A stretch of DNA of 64,000 bases from Penicillium oxalicum (Eukaryota > Ascomycota > Eurotiomycetes > Eurotiales > Aspergillaceae), in contig NC_064650.1 in the NCBI RefSeq assembly GCF_001723175.1, positions 1,612,001 to 1,676,000 on the forward strand. The letters are read 5' to 3'. This document shows positions 34,993 to 46,092 of the stretch, piece by piece (within the stretch, counting starts at the first letter, position 1; the number at the start of each line of letters is the position of its first letter). The position numbers and the translations under genes are program-made. The notes beneath the pieces were generated by a model. That model saw nothing but the letters and a program-made list of their open reading frames with translations, was not told the DNA's origin and did not search any database.

Positions 34993-35978
34993 ATGGCACT
35001 ACCACTACAGGAAGTAATATCACCACCGCAGAAAGAGACATCACCGCCCCAGGAAGAGACCTCATTGTCGCAGACATCACCACTGTCACGGGAAGAGATA
35101 TCATTACTGCCGCGGGACGAGATATCACTACCTCACCGGGAAGAAACATCACTAAGCAAAGAAGAGACATCGCCACCAGAGGAAGAGAGATTGTCGAGAC
35201 AGCATCATGCGCCCATTGTGAGCGTAGCTGCGAAAGCTCTGGCAGAGAAGGATATCCCATTCGTGGAGTATGGGGAGCAGATACAGTGGCGCTACGGAGA
35301 CCCTGCGGTCCTTCTGGTAAGCATCAAAGAGCTCTTGTGGCATTGACTAGTCGACTCGTTGGGCATTTATAACGTCTTGAATTCCAGCGCGTGGAGTGGG
35401 CAGTCCCCGATGCACTGCTCTCGCTTGCGTCAGAGATTCTGTCAGACCTGGGTTTCCCTCATGTGCCCCTGTCCACAGGAGCCGCTGCTTACTACGGAGA
35501 ATGGGACCGAGCTTGCATTATCCACAGGTTGGGCGAGAGATGTCCGGTATATCTCTACCCGCTGTCATTTATCGGCCTTGAGCTTCAGGACACCTGCAAA
35601 GTCACATCCACCTTTGACCGCACGCTCGAGATCTTGACGCCCAAACCCAACAAATATATGGTGTCGTTGCTTCGTCATCTCCTCAGCCACCCGCTTAACG
35701 ATAGCTTCAGACTTCGAGTAAAAGATGATCCACTGTCTTTTATATGCTTTTACATTTTGCGTGAAAATCCCCTGAAGACGAAGGATGGGGAATGGGATGA
35801 CGATGAGAGCGAAGAAGATTACCAAAATAGAGTTGGAGAAGCACTGAAGGAAATGGGAACTTGGGATTGGGGCGCTGGTGGAGAGGACTATCTGAGAATT
35901 TCTGTATCTGTGATCCGAGACTGTCGATCTATTGACCGGCTAGGAGGACTCAGGTACGCGCTGAAAAAATATCAATAA
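34993..35978 (+). CDS. Uncharacterised fungal protein, possibly nucleotidyltransferase-like
   Basis: Two exons, 34993-35316 and 35388-35978, joined by a 71-bp intron (GTAAGC..CAG), give 304 residues. The first 70 residues are a low-complexity tract built from imperfect repeats of the type S(P/L)xxEE(T/I)S, mirrored by 15-24 bp DNA units each starting with tca. The folded part begins near residue 75 with IVSVAAKALAEKDIPFVEYG. It continues with RVEWAVPDALLSLASEIL after the splice. This arrangement (an IPxVxYG segment, then a PD-containing strand and a helix) reminds me of a large fungal family with a putative nucleotidyltransferase-like fold, but no catalytic motif is convincing. A second conserved-looking block is SLLRHLLSHPLNDSFRLRVK. 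I do not assign a function. It lies convergent to a clearer nucleotidyltransferase-like pseudogene. Confidence 0.65.
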
Positions 35979-36324
35979 ATGTAATATGTTAATGGGACAT
36001 TAATATTTTTATTGACCAGGTATTGAACCCTTCGTGGCTAGAGCTGAGTCTATTGCATGAAATATCCATCAAAGGGAAACCTCCCACGATTCCCTGAAGC
36101 ATGTTATAATTCCACTCTATTGTCACCTCCGCTCTCCTCTCTGTTGACTCCCCCGGCCCAACCTCTTACTCCTTCACCCCTCTTGCATTCGACGAAACAA
36201 CTCAACATCTGGAGAGAAGGATAGGAGGATGCAGAAACGAGAAGAACTGGATGCATGCGAATGCCTATGATGCTCAAGGTATCAATGCAACAAGGCGATA
36301 CCGGTGACTCGTCACACCAGCTTT

Positions 36325-37119
36325 CTAATTGCTGATGAGCGCCAAATCCTTCGCGCTCAAAGTGACCGCAAGCAAAGGGCGAGTTGTTGTATGCATCTGG
36401 TACAGCTTGCGAACCAAGGCGAGTAACTCGTGCTTGGGCTTCTCCGGATATCCTTCCAAATCGATAAGACTGCCATCATTACCCAGCCAGGTCAGAATTA
36501 CTTGAATATCTTTGATGTCCCTCACTGCTTTTCTGATACTTGCGGGACGGGTGGAGTAGGCGATGAATGCCCATCTCTTGAGCTTGGTGAGGACGAGGAC
36601 GGAGGGTGCAATGATGGGGATTTAAGCACAATGATTGATTAGCGAAAGCTGGCTCTAGTAGAATACACAGGTACTCACTTGGGGTCTCCTCAACACGTCC
36701 TGGCAGGTCATTGGCAGTGATGGAGCGAAGAGAAATTGTATTTGCGTCACGCAACTTCAACTGTCTACCTTCTCCCCCACGAAGCTCAACTGTGATGGGC
36801 GTACGATCCCCTCCCGAAAACATCAGTTTGTTGTTGGGGTTTATTGTAAAGCGGGCGTTGGCCTGGAGAAGCATGTTGCGGGCCTCGATTGGGTCCGAAT
36901 CCACGATGACATCAATGTCCTAAGTCAGATTAGCTTCATAATTCATGTCAAGACGGTACACGGAACATAAACCTCAGTCATTCTTGACCCACCAATAAGA
37001 GACGTCGCATATCGGCCTATGAATCCATGGCGAATGTTGGCGCGAGTGAGAGCGACTGTTGTTTCCTTGGCAGCAGCATCGAGGAAGCGGAAAGGTTCCC
37101 TTTCCTGGACTGGATCCAT
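36325..37119 (-). pseudogene. Nucleotidyltransferase-fold protein gene, probably decayed
   Basis: On the minus strand exon 1 (37119-36973) encodes 49 residues ending LIGGSRMTE, and exon 2 (36919-36679) continues DIDVIVDSDPIEARNMLLQA. Together they form the hGGS..DhDh signature of the nucleotidyltransferase superfamily. The C-terminal part (36627-36325) is recognisable in a third exon (KLKRWAFIAYSTRP, then VRDIKDIQVILTWL). Two lesions are seen. No AG acceptor exists where exon 3 should begin (the sequence reads attg near 36628). A CCCC run (36616-36619 on the plus strand as GGGG) appears one base short. A repaired frame would give about 230 residues. The short run may be a sequencing error like those in the core genes, but the lost acceptor suggests real decay. 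Related fungal genes are numerous and of unknown role. Confidence 0.68.
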
Positions 37120-37387
37120 AGCTCGAGCGATTCAAGTGAGAGAGGAGTGAGAGAAGAGATGTCTCGAAGTATATTTCTTAGGGTCACCGAGGAGAAGAAA
37201 AGAGAATGAAAGAGGAAGAGAGGGGAGGTTACAAGGATAGGCAGAGTAAACAAGTAACCACGGTATAGTCGGAGAAGGAACTACCCAGGGACGATGATAG
37301 ATGGAAGATACGCCTACATGGCCACCTTTCCGCGTAGAAATATCAATTCTGACAAAGTAGTAAGTACCTTGCTCAATTTATCACCGA

Positions 37388-37459
37388 ACTGAGTACTTAA
37401 CTCAGTACTCAACTTGGTACTTAATTTAATACTGAAATGAGTGCTAAATTAAGAACCGA
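37388..37459. repeat. Degenerate 12-bp tandem repeat
   Basis: Six consecutive units can be laid out: actgagtactta, actcagtactca, acttggtactta, atttaatactga, aatgagtgctaa, attaagaaccga. Similarity to the first unit falls steadily along the array. Confidence 0.7.
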
Positions 37460-37763
37460 GCTGATTATTCAAGTCTGTACTTATGAAAATTCACTTATAG
37501 TGATGGTTGATGCCTAGCGTCTACGCATGCGGTAGCAGGCATCCCCTACGTATTTAAGTCGTCTCTCACTCTCTCATACTCTCTCCTTCTTTTCTTCCCC
37601 ATACTTGGTTGTTTCGTCAAATAATAATGCTACTACATTGTTTGATCTTCTTCCTCTCGTACCTGGGCATAACAGTACTTAACTAGATGAACTTAACCTC
37701 GTAGATGATGCAGGGTTGTTAAATTACTGTTACAACCAAGAGTAAATCGGAATGATCCTGCGC

Positions 37764-38341
37764 TTACAACGGAAGAATCAAGTCTGGAGAGAAGAGAGAA
37801 GAAGAGAAAAGAAAACAAAACCCGTCGTGGTACCAGTCCTTCTCGACGCGTCCCTTCCAGGTTCCTTCCTCTCCATCCATCACTTTTATGCTCAGTTCAC
37901 CAGCTAGAGCCTCATGATGTGCACATATGATGTGCCACAATCTCTTATCATCCCCATCCGGCAACTCTGCTCCCAACTCCAAACATGCATCCTTCAGGAT
38001 ACAAAACCTCTCGTTTCACATACTGAATAACAGACTACTTGTCACATTACCCTCTTCTTTAAAGGGACCAGGCCAATCAGGCGAGGCATTACCATGCGGG
38101 TCTATCGTCATTGGGATGATCTGGTTCAGTATTGGTCATTTAACGCGGCTTCTGCCCAGAGATGCAATCGTTTCGGCGGTCCAAGGAGGCTAGGGTAACG
38201 TCGGTGAAACTCCATCAGCTTCTCGAGTGCGTTCTTGAAACCTCTGGCAGGATACCAGTTATCATCTTCATTGCCGATCTATTTCGCTTTGTACTGGATT
38301 TTTCTGTAGTGCAGCCGGACGGCAATTATCTCTTCGACTTC
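37764..38341 (-). pseudogene. Chromodomain-like relic, probably from a retroelement or a related gene
   Basis: Reading minus from 38341, the frame gives EVEEIIAVRLHYRKIQYKAK, then a TAG (38279-38281) where chromodomains have Trp, then DDNWYPARGFKNALEKLMEF. This is the pattern of fungal chromodomains (strand, K-W-x-G, W-x-P, then a C-terminal helix). A TGA follows at 38126-38128. A second block with TGA at 38016-38018 leads to LELGAELPDGDDKRLWHI and ends near 37764. The TGG to TAG change equals CpA to TpA on the opposite strand, as expected from repeat-induced point mutation. Because of the stops this cannot be expressed as one protein. Confidence 0.6.
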
Positions 38342-40032
38342 CTATTCCGTGTCAGTGTTCACTTCTACTGATGGTATAGGGTCGATAATTTGGCCTGGCA
38401 GTGGCTCCGTTCTAGCGACTCTGTGCAGTTTTTTAGGTGCGAATATTAGGTGAACACGAATAGACTCGATATGGATCGCTAACTTTGTTAAAGATTCTGC
38501 AGGGACCGCTTGCTTAGTCAGTGAGCTTTCGTCCTGGTTGATCTGTTCGCTTTAAGTTATGAGAAGAAATAATGCAGAATAGATCTAGGTAGACTCTAGA
38601 ATATTTCATGTGCTTCGGTAGAGATCGATAAGTCTCTCCTTCCCATCTTGAAGTGAAATTAAATAGATTCTAATATACAGACTTCTGTGACAGTGGAATT
38701 TTCCTTATTGGAGTATAGTCATTAGTAAAAGGTTTTAGGAGCTACAGGGTAGGGTGTTACGAAGGAATGATCGAGGGCGGTAGGATGGAAGGGTGGTTGG
38801 TGAATTTGCATGTGCTGACCTCAAGACTGATGATGGGAGCAAACATGGCCGGATTGGGATGCTTGGGTTCATCAACAACTTCTCTCACCAGATAAATCTT
38901 TCCTTCCTTCTCTCCTCGGTCTTGTTATCTTGTTACTCTCGTTGAATGCACAGGATCCCTCCGATTTCCTTTTGGCACGTAACATAGGGTTAGGTTCATT
39001 TTCGAAAAATTACTATTAGTCATCTCTCTACGAGAAAGTCTCTATCTCCTAACATAAGTATCACAACTTATATCTATAGATAACATAACTTATAATGCCT
39101 ATTTTATTGCTGTATCCTTATGCTTCTCTGGAGTAGCCGGAGCAAGCTGTTTGAGGCAAATGGAGTTATCATCGTGTCCCTGTTATGTGCCAATCGAGAT
39201 GTGAACAAACGTCTGCATTCGGTGCGAACAACAAAGGAATCAAGTCTAAGGAGAGAAGTGAAAGGAGGAAATCCACGAGGATACGAGTTGGATCTTTGGT
39301 GGGCATCCGGCCTCAAGCGCCTTCCAATTTCGGGGGGACCGCGAATCATCCAAACAAACAAGGCTAACCCGCCAGTTGCTCCCCCTGTGGCGAATGTGGC
39401 GTTCCAGTGAGAACAAAGGAGATCGGAAGACATAGGAATAGCCTCAGACATTGCTATTCACCGGTATCCGCCTCAGGTGTCTGTTCGCTTGCTTTGAGGG
39501 TGTTTCTGTACTTAAATCCTCTCTCCCTGGTTTGTCTTCCTTTTCTTCCTCTTTTTCTCTTCAGTCTTAATACCTTCGTTGAATGCCACAGCTTGATCCA
39601 GGATCTTTCTCTTGACTTGTGACACCTCCGAACGGACTTGAACGTCCTCGATCGTAACAGTTCCTATTAATTCTGATATTCACTGGGGAAGCCACGTGAC
39701 GCAGCACATGTAATCCTTTCATCAAGTTTCTTTTAGACGTCTTTCAGGGCATCTTCTTCGAATGGTTGTGTTAAGGGGGAAAAATAATAGCAAATCGTAT
39801 ATACGCTCTGGGCTCATATTTATGGCCTAGAGTCAAGGGAAAAGGGAAAGTGGGTAACCTGGGTGATCCGGGTGAGAATCCTCGCCATTTCTCACAGGCT
39901 CTCACCCCGTTCTCACCTCTATCACGCCAGTCTCCAAAGTTCTCACCCATATCACCCACACTCATCCTAAGGTCAAATCCGACTCCATTTTAGGGCTCAG
40001 GGCGCATCAAGGATTGACTGCGTACTATAATG
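38342..40032. other. AT-rich region, no gene seen
   Basis: No supported coding region lies in these 1.7 kb. Overlapping frames on both strands at 39104-39451 are not recognisable. Near 39895-39965 a short cluster of ctcaccc-type words occurs. Confidence 0.45.
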
Positions 40033-40091
40033 GGCTTAAGTACGGCCGAGCAGACGGGAAGCCCTATTTTCCACACCCTATGGTCGTATGT
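40033..40091 (-). pseudogene. 3'-truncated 5S rRNA pseudogene
   Basis: On the minus strand this matches the first 59 nt of 5S rRNA (ACATACGACCATAGGGTG...) with two or three substitutions, then stops after the ggcttaag segment. It is the opposite truncation to the fragments at 27290 and 34333. Confidence 0.9.
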
Positions 40092-40513
40092 ACTTTGACT
40101 TGAATCATTTGGAGATCTATCGGTGTAACTGTGATTATTCGAAAAGTCTGGAAGTCTCACACTCTTGATGATGCTTTAAGCAGGCGTCTGTTCCCTTGGA
40201 AATGGGGTTTAAATGATTCTAGAACGAATGAGCACTACCACTTAGCATCTGTTACCTAGTGACAGGCTCATTTCTAGGTTAGTACCTAAATGTTGTCAAA
40301 AGCAAAGAACTCAAATGAATACAGCTTTTTATAAGAATCGTGATCAACCAGGTAAAGCCCCCGACCTCTTCCGCCCTCCTCGGCCTTCCTCTTTTGTACA
40401 TTGGAGACTATTTGAGGTTGTTAATAGGGTTGTTCCTATGGGATCAATTACCCGAGATTCAACTGAAATTTATGGATTGAGATGACGAGTGTAAGTCGGT
40501 TAGATATGTAGGT

Positions 40514-40653
40514 GTGGTCCCCAGAGGGCGCATGCGGGAAGACATGCGGGACCAACCGTCTATAGATACCGTTGCAGGACAAACTATCTGTTAGGGTGGT
40601 TTGGCTCAGACCTTTTGGCCTAATTTTGAAACCAGCGCGCAACCGCACGGTGG
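40514..40653 (-). repeat. Dispersed 140-bp repeat, copy 1
   Basis: In reverse complement this segment aligns with 51223-51362 over its whole length at roughly 80 percent. Shared blocks include attaggccaaaaggtct, agccaaacca, gtttgtcctgcaacggtat and catgtcttcc-gcatgcgccct. The two copies start with ccaccgtg and end with accac. No open frame is conserved. Confidence 0.85.
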
Positions 40654-41766
40654 ATTTTATTAGCAGGACACCTGGGTACGCACGTGGCTCTCTAATGGTA
40701 TTAGTGAAATTTTCATGAATATAGATATCTTGATTATAGCTTCTGATCGGGCAGATCCTTTGGTATATGATCTATCGATAAGAAGTCTTTATTAATGTAC
40801 CGAAGTAGTTATAACTATGTCCTAGATATTTGTACGCACCGCAACCCATCGACTCCAATTCGTGACGCCAAAGAATACCTGAAAAGCACACGAGTGATAC
40901 CACGCACCCCACAACTACATTGATTGGCTTTTTGATGCATTCTCTCGACGGTTGATGTAGATATCCCCTCTCCCTCTGGGAATGAAAACACCTACTGGAG
41001 GGTGCCATAGGGGTTGCAACCATCTTCTCTTCACCCAACTTACACCTGGTTCAATTCCAGAGCTACAGGTAGGTCAAAGTTGCAAGTGCTACACCACAAT
41101 CTTTGACTGTAAGTGTGCAGGCTTCTATTTCGGTATGTGTCAGTTACACTCCAAAGGCCCTTATTGTTCCCTCATACAGAAATTTTTCAGGCGTGGTGAT
41201 TTATTAAAAGACAGCACCGGCCGTACTACGGGTGTGCTATTGAAGCAAATGCGAGGGTTTTCATCAAGGTTAGAAGTACGTGGAGCATATATGCCACAGA
41301 CTGGAAAGTCGCCTGTAGCAAAGTCCATAAAAGTACTCCATGGTGGTCCTATTGCTGCTGCAAGGAAAATACGAGCAGTCACTGGCAGGCTACGTGTGTC
41401 GATTTATATCTCAACGCTAATGTTATACGCAGAACATGAGTGGGTTCGACCTAGGGCCGTGGAGATTTGTCCTCATTAACACCGAGATTTATTCTCTGCG
41501 AAGCAGAGTAGGGAGGCAACAAGTAGTAGGAATGAGTGTCTTCAAAAATAGTGCTTTACCACCAGGCGATCAAAATCAGATTCCATATGATTGTGTCGCG
41601 TATTGTTAACGTCACTGATGAGGAAATATAGTGATGCATTTCAAGAGAAGCCCTCACTGAGAGAGAGAAGAAGAGAGAAGAGAGAAAGGAATAGGGTGTG
41701 AGAGAAACAACTATTTTCTGCTGCCACCACGGTTGCCTGATCCTTCGAGCTAACTAACAACGTTAA
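40654..41766. other. Region with one unassigned open frame, no supported gene
   Basis: A 165-codon frame starting with ATG at 40982 runs to 41479, but I do not recognise the product. The opposite strand is also partly open (41161-41382), so it may be chance or the relic of an unknown gene. GA-rich repeats occur at 41655-41700. Confidence 0.35.
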
Positions 41767-43529
41767 TCAAGAACAACATCCAGCTTTTGTTACAGCAGAC
41801 GTTCTACAGAAGCATGAAACTTTCACTGGAACGTCGGCGCATGCCAAAGCAGCATCCAGTGCTGGTTGAATGAAAGCGGCTTCTTGGTTCTTTCCGAGGC
41901 GAGTGAAGCATTCGTGTAAGCCATGCAACCCCCAAACATTATTGAGCTTTGCCTTACGCCGAGGATAGTCCAGAGCGAAGCCAAGATCCTGCTTGAACAA
42001 CGTTTCTGCTTCCACGACGCGCCCTTGTTCAAGGAGCAGGCCACCAAGTGCATGGCGGACTGGCTGCATCCAGGCAGGCGGGTCGGTATACGCGAGTGCA
42101 TCCTCACGTACAATGGCCTCCCGAAGGAAATGGAAGGCCGTCTCGACATTTCCCTTGCGATATTCCAATTCACCGGCAAGCATAGCAGAGCCAACTGCGA
42201 GAACATCTTCCTCCGTGCATGGAATGCTGTTAAGTCGCGAGCTAGGAACAGCCTTGCGCGCCGTCTCGAACTCCTTTTGAGCGGCTTCGGCTTCTACAAT
42301 CCTTCCAAGTGCACTGAACGCAAGCCCGCGGGTGTAATGGATGGTGGCTGTAGTTACACAATATGTATCGCGATCGGTGGGAAGCTTGAGGTCAAGAATC
42401 TCTTCCCAGCGACCAAAGCGCACTAGCACGTGCGCCTTACTTCCTAGGAAGCTCTCGACGAAGTCTGCCATTGGGGGGCTTTTGACGGATAGCAGATCCG
42501 CATCAATGATCTGTTCAAGCTTTTCAGCAGCGGACATTGCGTCTGTGAATCGGCCGGACATCATAGCGGAATACAATTTTGCACAAACATAATGCACCCT
42601 GTAAGCCGCATACATAGTTGTACCCGTCTCTCGAGCAAAGTAGATGTCGTCGGCAAGTATCGCTTCATTGTTGGAATCGATAGCACGGCCATAGTCGCCA
42701 ACAGCGGCATCAATATGCGTCGGCATGTGTAACATATGCGAAGCGTGCGGAACCATGCCACGTAGTCGATTCGCAGCCGGTAGAGCCAATTCTGGAAATG
42801 GCGACATCTCCATCATGTGTATGTGCAAGTGGCAGATTGCTGGATGACTGCGACCAGGATCTTGCTTCAGTCGTAGCTCAATCACTTCGCGAGCCTCGAT
42901 TGTGTGATCCCCGGTCGGTTTACCGGTGTTCAGGTCCCATAGCCCGCGCGGAGTGATACACATCAGTGCTTCCGCGAATAGCGCAGCCACGTCCACATCA
43001 TCGCTGAATTTATGATACACGGAGCGCATCGCGTCCGCATATGCGCGATCGAAAGGGCCCAGATCCTCGGGGATGTCATCAATTGGTGGGAAACGAGTGC
43101 CGATTGCCCCGATCAACGCTTGTTCGACTGGTGTAGCCTGTCTAGCTAGCTTGGACGCTCGGGCTAGGATATCGTTGACCTTCTTGATAGAAGCCTGACG
43201 ATCTTCTGGGTCAAAATATCTCCATGCCTTGTTGTAGTTGGGCCCAGTCGCGTATGCAATTCCCCATAGCGCCATGGCGCAATTTTCGTCACTTTCGGCA
43301 GCCCGTTCAAAGCACCGGACCGCTTCGCCATGGTTGAAAGAATGAGCCCATATCAGTCCGCGATTGAACCACAATTGGGCTTCCGCCGACGCAGTGGTCA
43401 CTGATCGGCGATACGAACCGAGTTCGTAATACGTCTCTGCCACGGTTGTTGAGAAGGGACTGGATTCGTCTCTAATTGAGTGTTAGGGCCCCGTCTGTAT
43501 TACAAATATTATGAAGAGACTCACCGCAT
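41767..43529 (-). CDS. TPR-domain protein of unknown function
   Basis: The large minus-strand frame 43471-41767 encodes a helical-repeat protein. The first in-frame ATG is supplied by a 5-nt exon (43529-43525, ATGCG) joined across a 53-bp intron with GTGAGT and TTAG ends, giving MRDESSPF... and 569 residues in all. The alternative is the in-frame GTG at 43443. TPR-like units include LWFNRGLIWAHSFNHGEAVR and, later, ALGGLLLEQGRVVEAETLF. A His-rich stretch, ICHLHIHMMEMSP, and HASHMLHMPTHIDA lie in the middle (about 225-265) and look conserved, perhaps for metal binding. Proteins of this length and layout are common in bacteria and scattered in fungi, so past transfer is possible but not shown here. 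No enzymatic motif is evident. Confidence 0.75.
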
Positions 43530-44170
43530 ATTGTAAATATTGAAGTTACTTGACTTAGTCGTAACTGTAGGATCTTGAGATTAATGCATTCATTCAGAAG
43601 ATGGTGTGCATTCATTTATAGATTCAGCCTTGGAAGGATATTTGTCAATGATTTATCAGCTACATATGGCATATCGACTGCAAAGAGGGAGAGGCCGGGG
43701 TATACATGACTGCGCCACTTCGATCGGAGGACGGGCGGGATACCGACCAGTGTCCATGGTTTCAATTGCCGGTTCTCTGGGCTGTTCGACGTTGAACAAC
43801 CTTCAGAAACCCACCTGATAGGTTTCAGTGGCGCTTCCCGACCTCCACCCTGTCCCAGAATGGTTATATTGCCCGCCAAGATTCGATTGACGGACGCAAC
43901 TAACCGTGGAACGTCTATGGATGATGCTTTGCTGCTTTGGTTTTGATTGACTATCGATTTCAAATTTCTATATCGGAACAGAGATCATGTTTGTGTTTTA
44001 CCGAAACGCCGGTGAAGTGAAGGCAATTGCTTATTCTTTCTGTCGTTAGCTGGGCTCCCTTTTCTCTTCCAAATTTAGGAGTGAGAAAACCGCAGGAGCT
44101 CACCGGAACACTGGAATCCAGAATCGACTTTTCACCAGGATAATTCCCGGCCCATGATGTTTATCCATTG
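43530..44170. other. Intergenic region, no gene seen
   Basis: About 640 bp with only short overlapping frames. It is the upstream region of the TPR gene (minus) and of the F-box-like pseudogene (plus). Confidence 0.45.
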
Positions 44171-45360
44171 ATGAATATGTATCTTCCGCAAGAGATAATT
44201 GACCTTGTACGATTTGTACCAGTTCAGCTCTGCGCCACTACTAAACAATCGTTTGGCAGATCACATTTTACGTCGAGATCGGCACTTTATAATATTCTTC
44301 AAGGACATTGATTGCTCGTGCATTATGGGTAACGAACGACAAGAACCGGAAAAATTTGGCTCAACTCCGGTTGGTCAACAAAAGCTCCTGTCACAGTGCC
44401 TCAAACCGTCTCTGTCGACACATTATAGCCATAGCCCATTCATCGTACGACACCACCCAGTTGCCATCTTTAGAAAGGCTAGTGAACCTGCCAAAAAGCC
44501 CATATGCCCAATATGTGCGTCAAGTCGACATTCGATATGGTTTCTTCCCATGTTCAATACGAGAAATTAGCTTATGCATGGAAGACCTTGCCGCCTTGCT
44601 GTATTCATGCTTGCGTCGATTTCATAATCCCAAAGACCTCGAATTCCGTGGTCCGCCATTGGCGCCCTTGCCCCATGATAAGATAAAAGCATCCATCGAC
44701 TCGATACATATGTCGTTATGCTACGTGTCTCTGCCCAGCTTGACAGAACTCGAGATTCAGTCACCAATGACGAACGATTTTGCCCCCTTGTTTGCCGAGA
44801 ATACCAGCCCATTGCGGATACCGATTGAGCAGACTGTTAGCTGCCTTCAGTGTCTCGGATTTCACGTCTATGCGCAGACAAACCAGCAATACCGTGCGGC
44901 TTACTTGTTGAGGATCGTGGAGCTTTCAACGAAAATGACTTCCCTCTCACTCAGTAGCACCAACTATCTGAGCATTGATAGTCTTGAACTCGGTTCAGAG
45001 GTTCACCTACGGTTTTTGTCCCTGTACAAAGTGAAAATTTCATCTTGAAATCTCGTCAATATGATTGAGCAATGTAGTGAGTCGATGCACTATATCCACC
45101 AAAATCATGTGAAGATCGAGTCTGCTGCATGGGCGAAGATTCTATCTGCAATGGATAATTTACCCTATCTATATGACTTTGATACATCCGTTGGGGAAAC
45201 TTCCATAGGAAGCGAGAGGCTTCAATCAGCTCCGACACTGGTCTTCACTGCAGAGAATGTCCAAGATCGGGGGCCGTTTGCGCTGGACCATTTCGCGTTT
45301 CAAAATCTCAAACGAAGGGTAAAATTGAAACGGGCCGTGGCTCGGCATTTCAAGTGTTGA
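44171..45360 (+). pseudogene. F-box/LRR-like family pseudogene, paralogue of 51725-53007
   Basis: The start (MYLPQEIIDLV) and the segment NLAQLRLVNKSSCHSAS at about 44345-44400 match the intact gene at 51725 (IPTEIYDY and DLAALRLVNKAFCRSAS). The main frame 44290-45360 is cut by a TGA at 45046-45048 at the exact place where the paralogue continues (ISS followed by GILLQL). After the stop it continues in the same frame to 45360. The joint between the first short exon and the main frame also does not work: a TAA lies at 44290-44292, and another frame seems to hold the missing part. The gene is therefore most likely dead. Confidence 0.65.
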
Positions 45361-45439
45361 CTCAGGCCCTTGCTGATATGGCATTTCAAGATCGAAAATG
45401 AAGAATGAAGGGAGATTTTGTCTCCTGGGTGAGAGTTTT

Positions 45440-45526
45440 CCTCTATCCATACGGCTTTAATACATCTGTTGGTGGGTTTTTCATAAAAGGTGAAAGGTTC
45501 CATTCGGCACCAAAACCGTGGTTTTC
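45440..45526 (+). repeat. Partial tandem duplication of the F-box-like pseudogene
   Basis: This segment resembles 45163-45246 (cctctatccatacggcttta versus ccctatctatatgactttga, and both continue tacatc-gttgg). The encoded frames also match (NTSVGGFFIKGERFHSAP versus DTSVGETSIGSERLQSAP). It is a diverged copy of about 85 bp lying about 280 bp downstream. Confidence 0.7.
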
Positions 45527-46092
45527 AACGTGGAAACCCTGTCTAATACATGATTATTCTTCCTTGTTAACTCTTGGTGGTCATTGAACCTTTGCTGCTG
45601 ATAAGGACTGAAGCGCTTTTTCCATGGTTTTGCTTTCGTACACCGTGGCCAATTCTTACACAAAGAACTGAACTCGGGGAGGCTGGGGCTACTCTATCAC
45701 CTGTGGCACTAATTCCGTCTATCCTCTAGCCGCAAACCGTACTATTTGAGTGTGCCAGGCTATTTTCGGGCGGAGTCGATGTTCAATGGCAGCGGTGGCC
45801 TGCGAGACTTCCAGCACTGTCTATTACCTAGGAGATCCGGCCATGACTCGATCAAGAAGTCTCCAAGAGACCCAAACTTCTAAGCACTCTTTCAAATCCT
45901 ATTCTATAGAGTGGACTATTCTTTCATTTCCCGCCGTGTTCCTTTGAACAAAATACAAATTAGACAAATGAGTGTAGAATCCTGGCTTTTGTATTCACGA
46001 AGTTAATCTGAACCAACTGTGGAATGCAGAGCATGATAAAACATAAAGCACAAAGAGGAGGCCGTAGGGTCGCGATATCCAGAGATTCACAG

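Noticed and set aside
40590..40630. U2 snRNA-like words (ccttttggc, tatctgtt) in the 140-bp repeat
   Set aside because: The blocks occur in the wrong order and spacing for U2, and no branch-site recognition sequence is present.
40990..41080. tRNA-like segment around ggttcaattcc with a possible 6-bp outer stem
   Set aside because: Seven extra bases lie between the T-arm and the outer stem, and no anticodon arm fits.
40982..41479. 165-codon plus-strand frame
   Set aside because: It starts with ATG but is not recognisable, and the opposite strand is open too, so it was described only as an unassigned frame.
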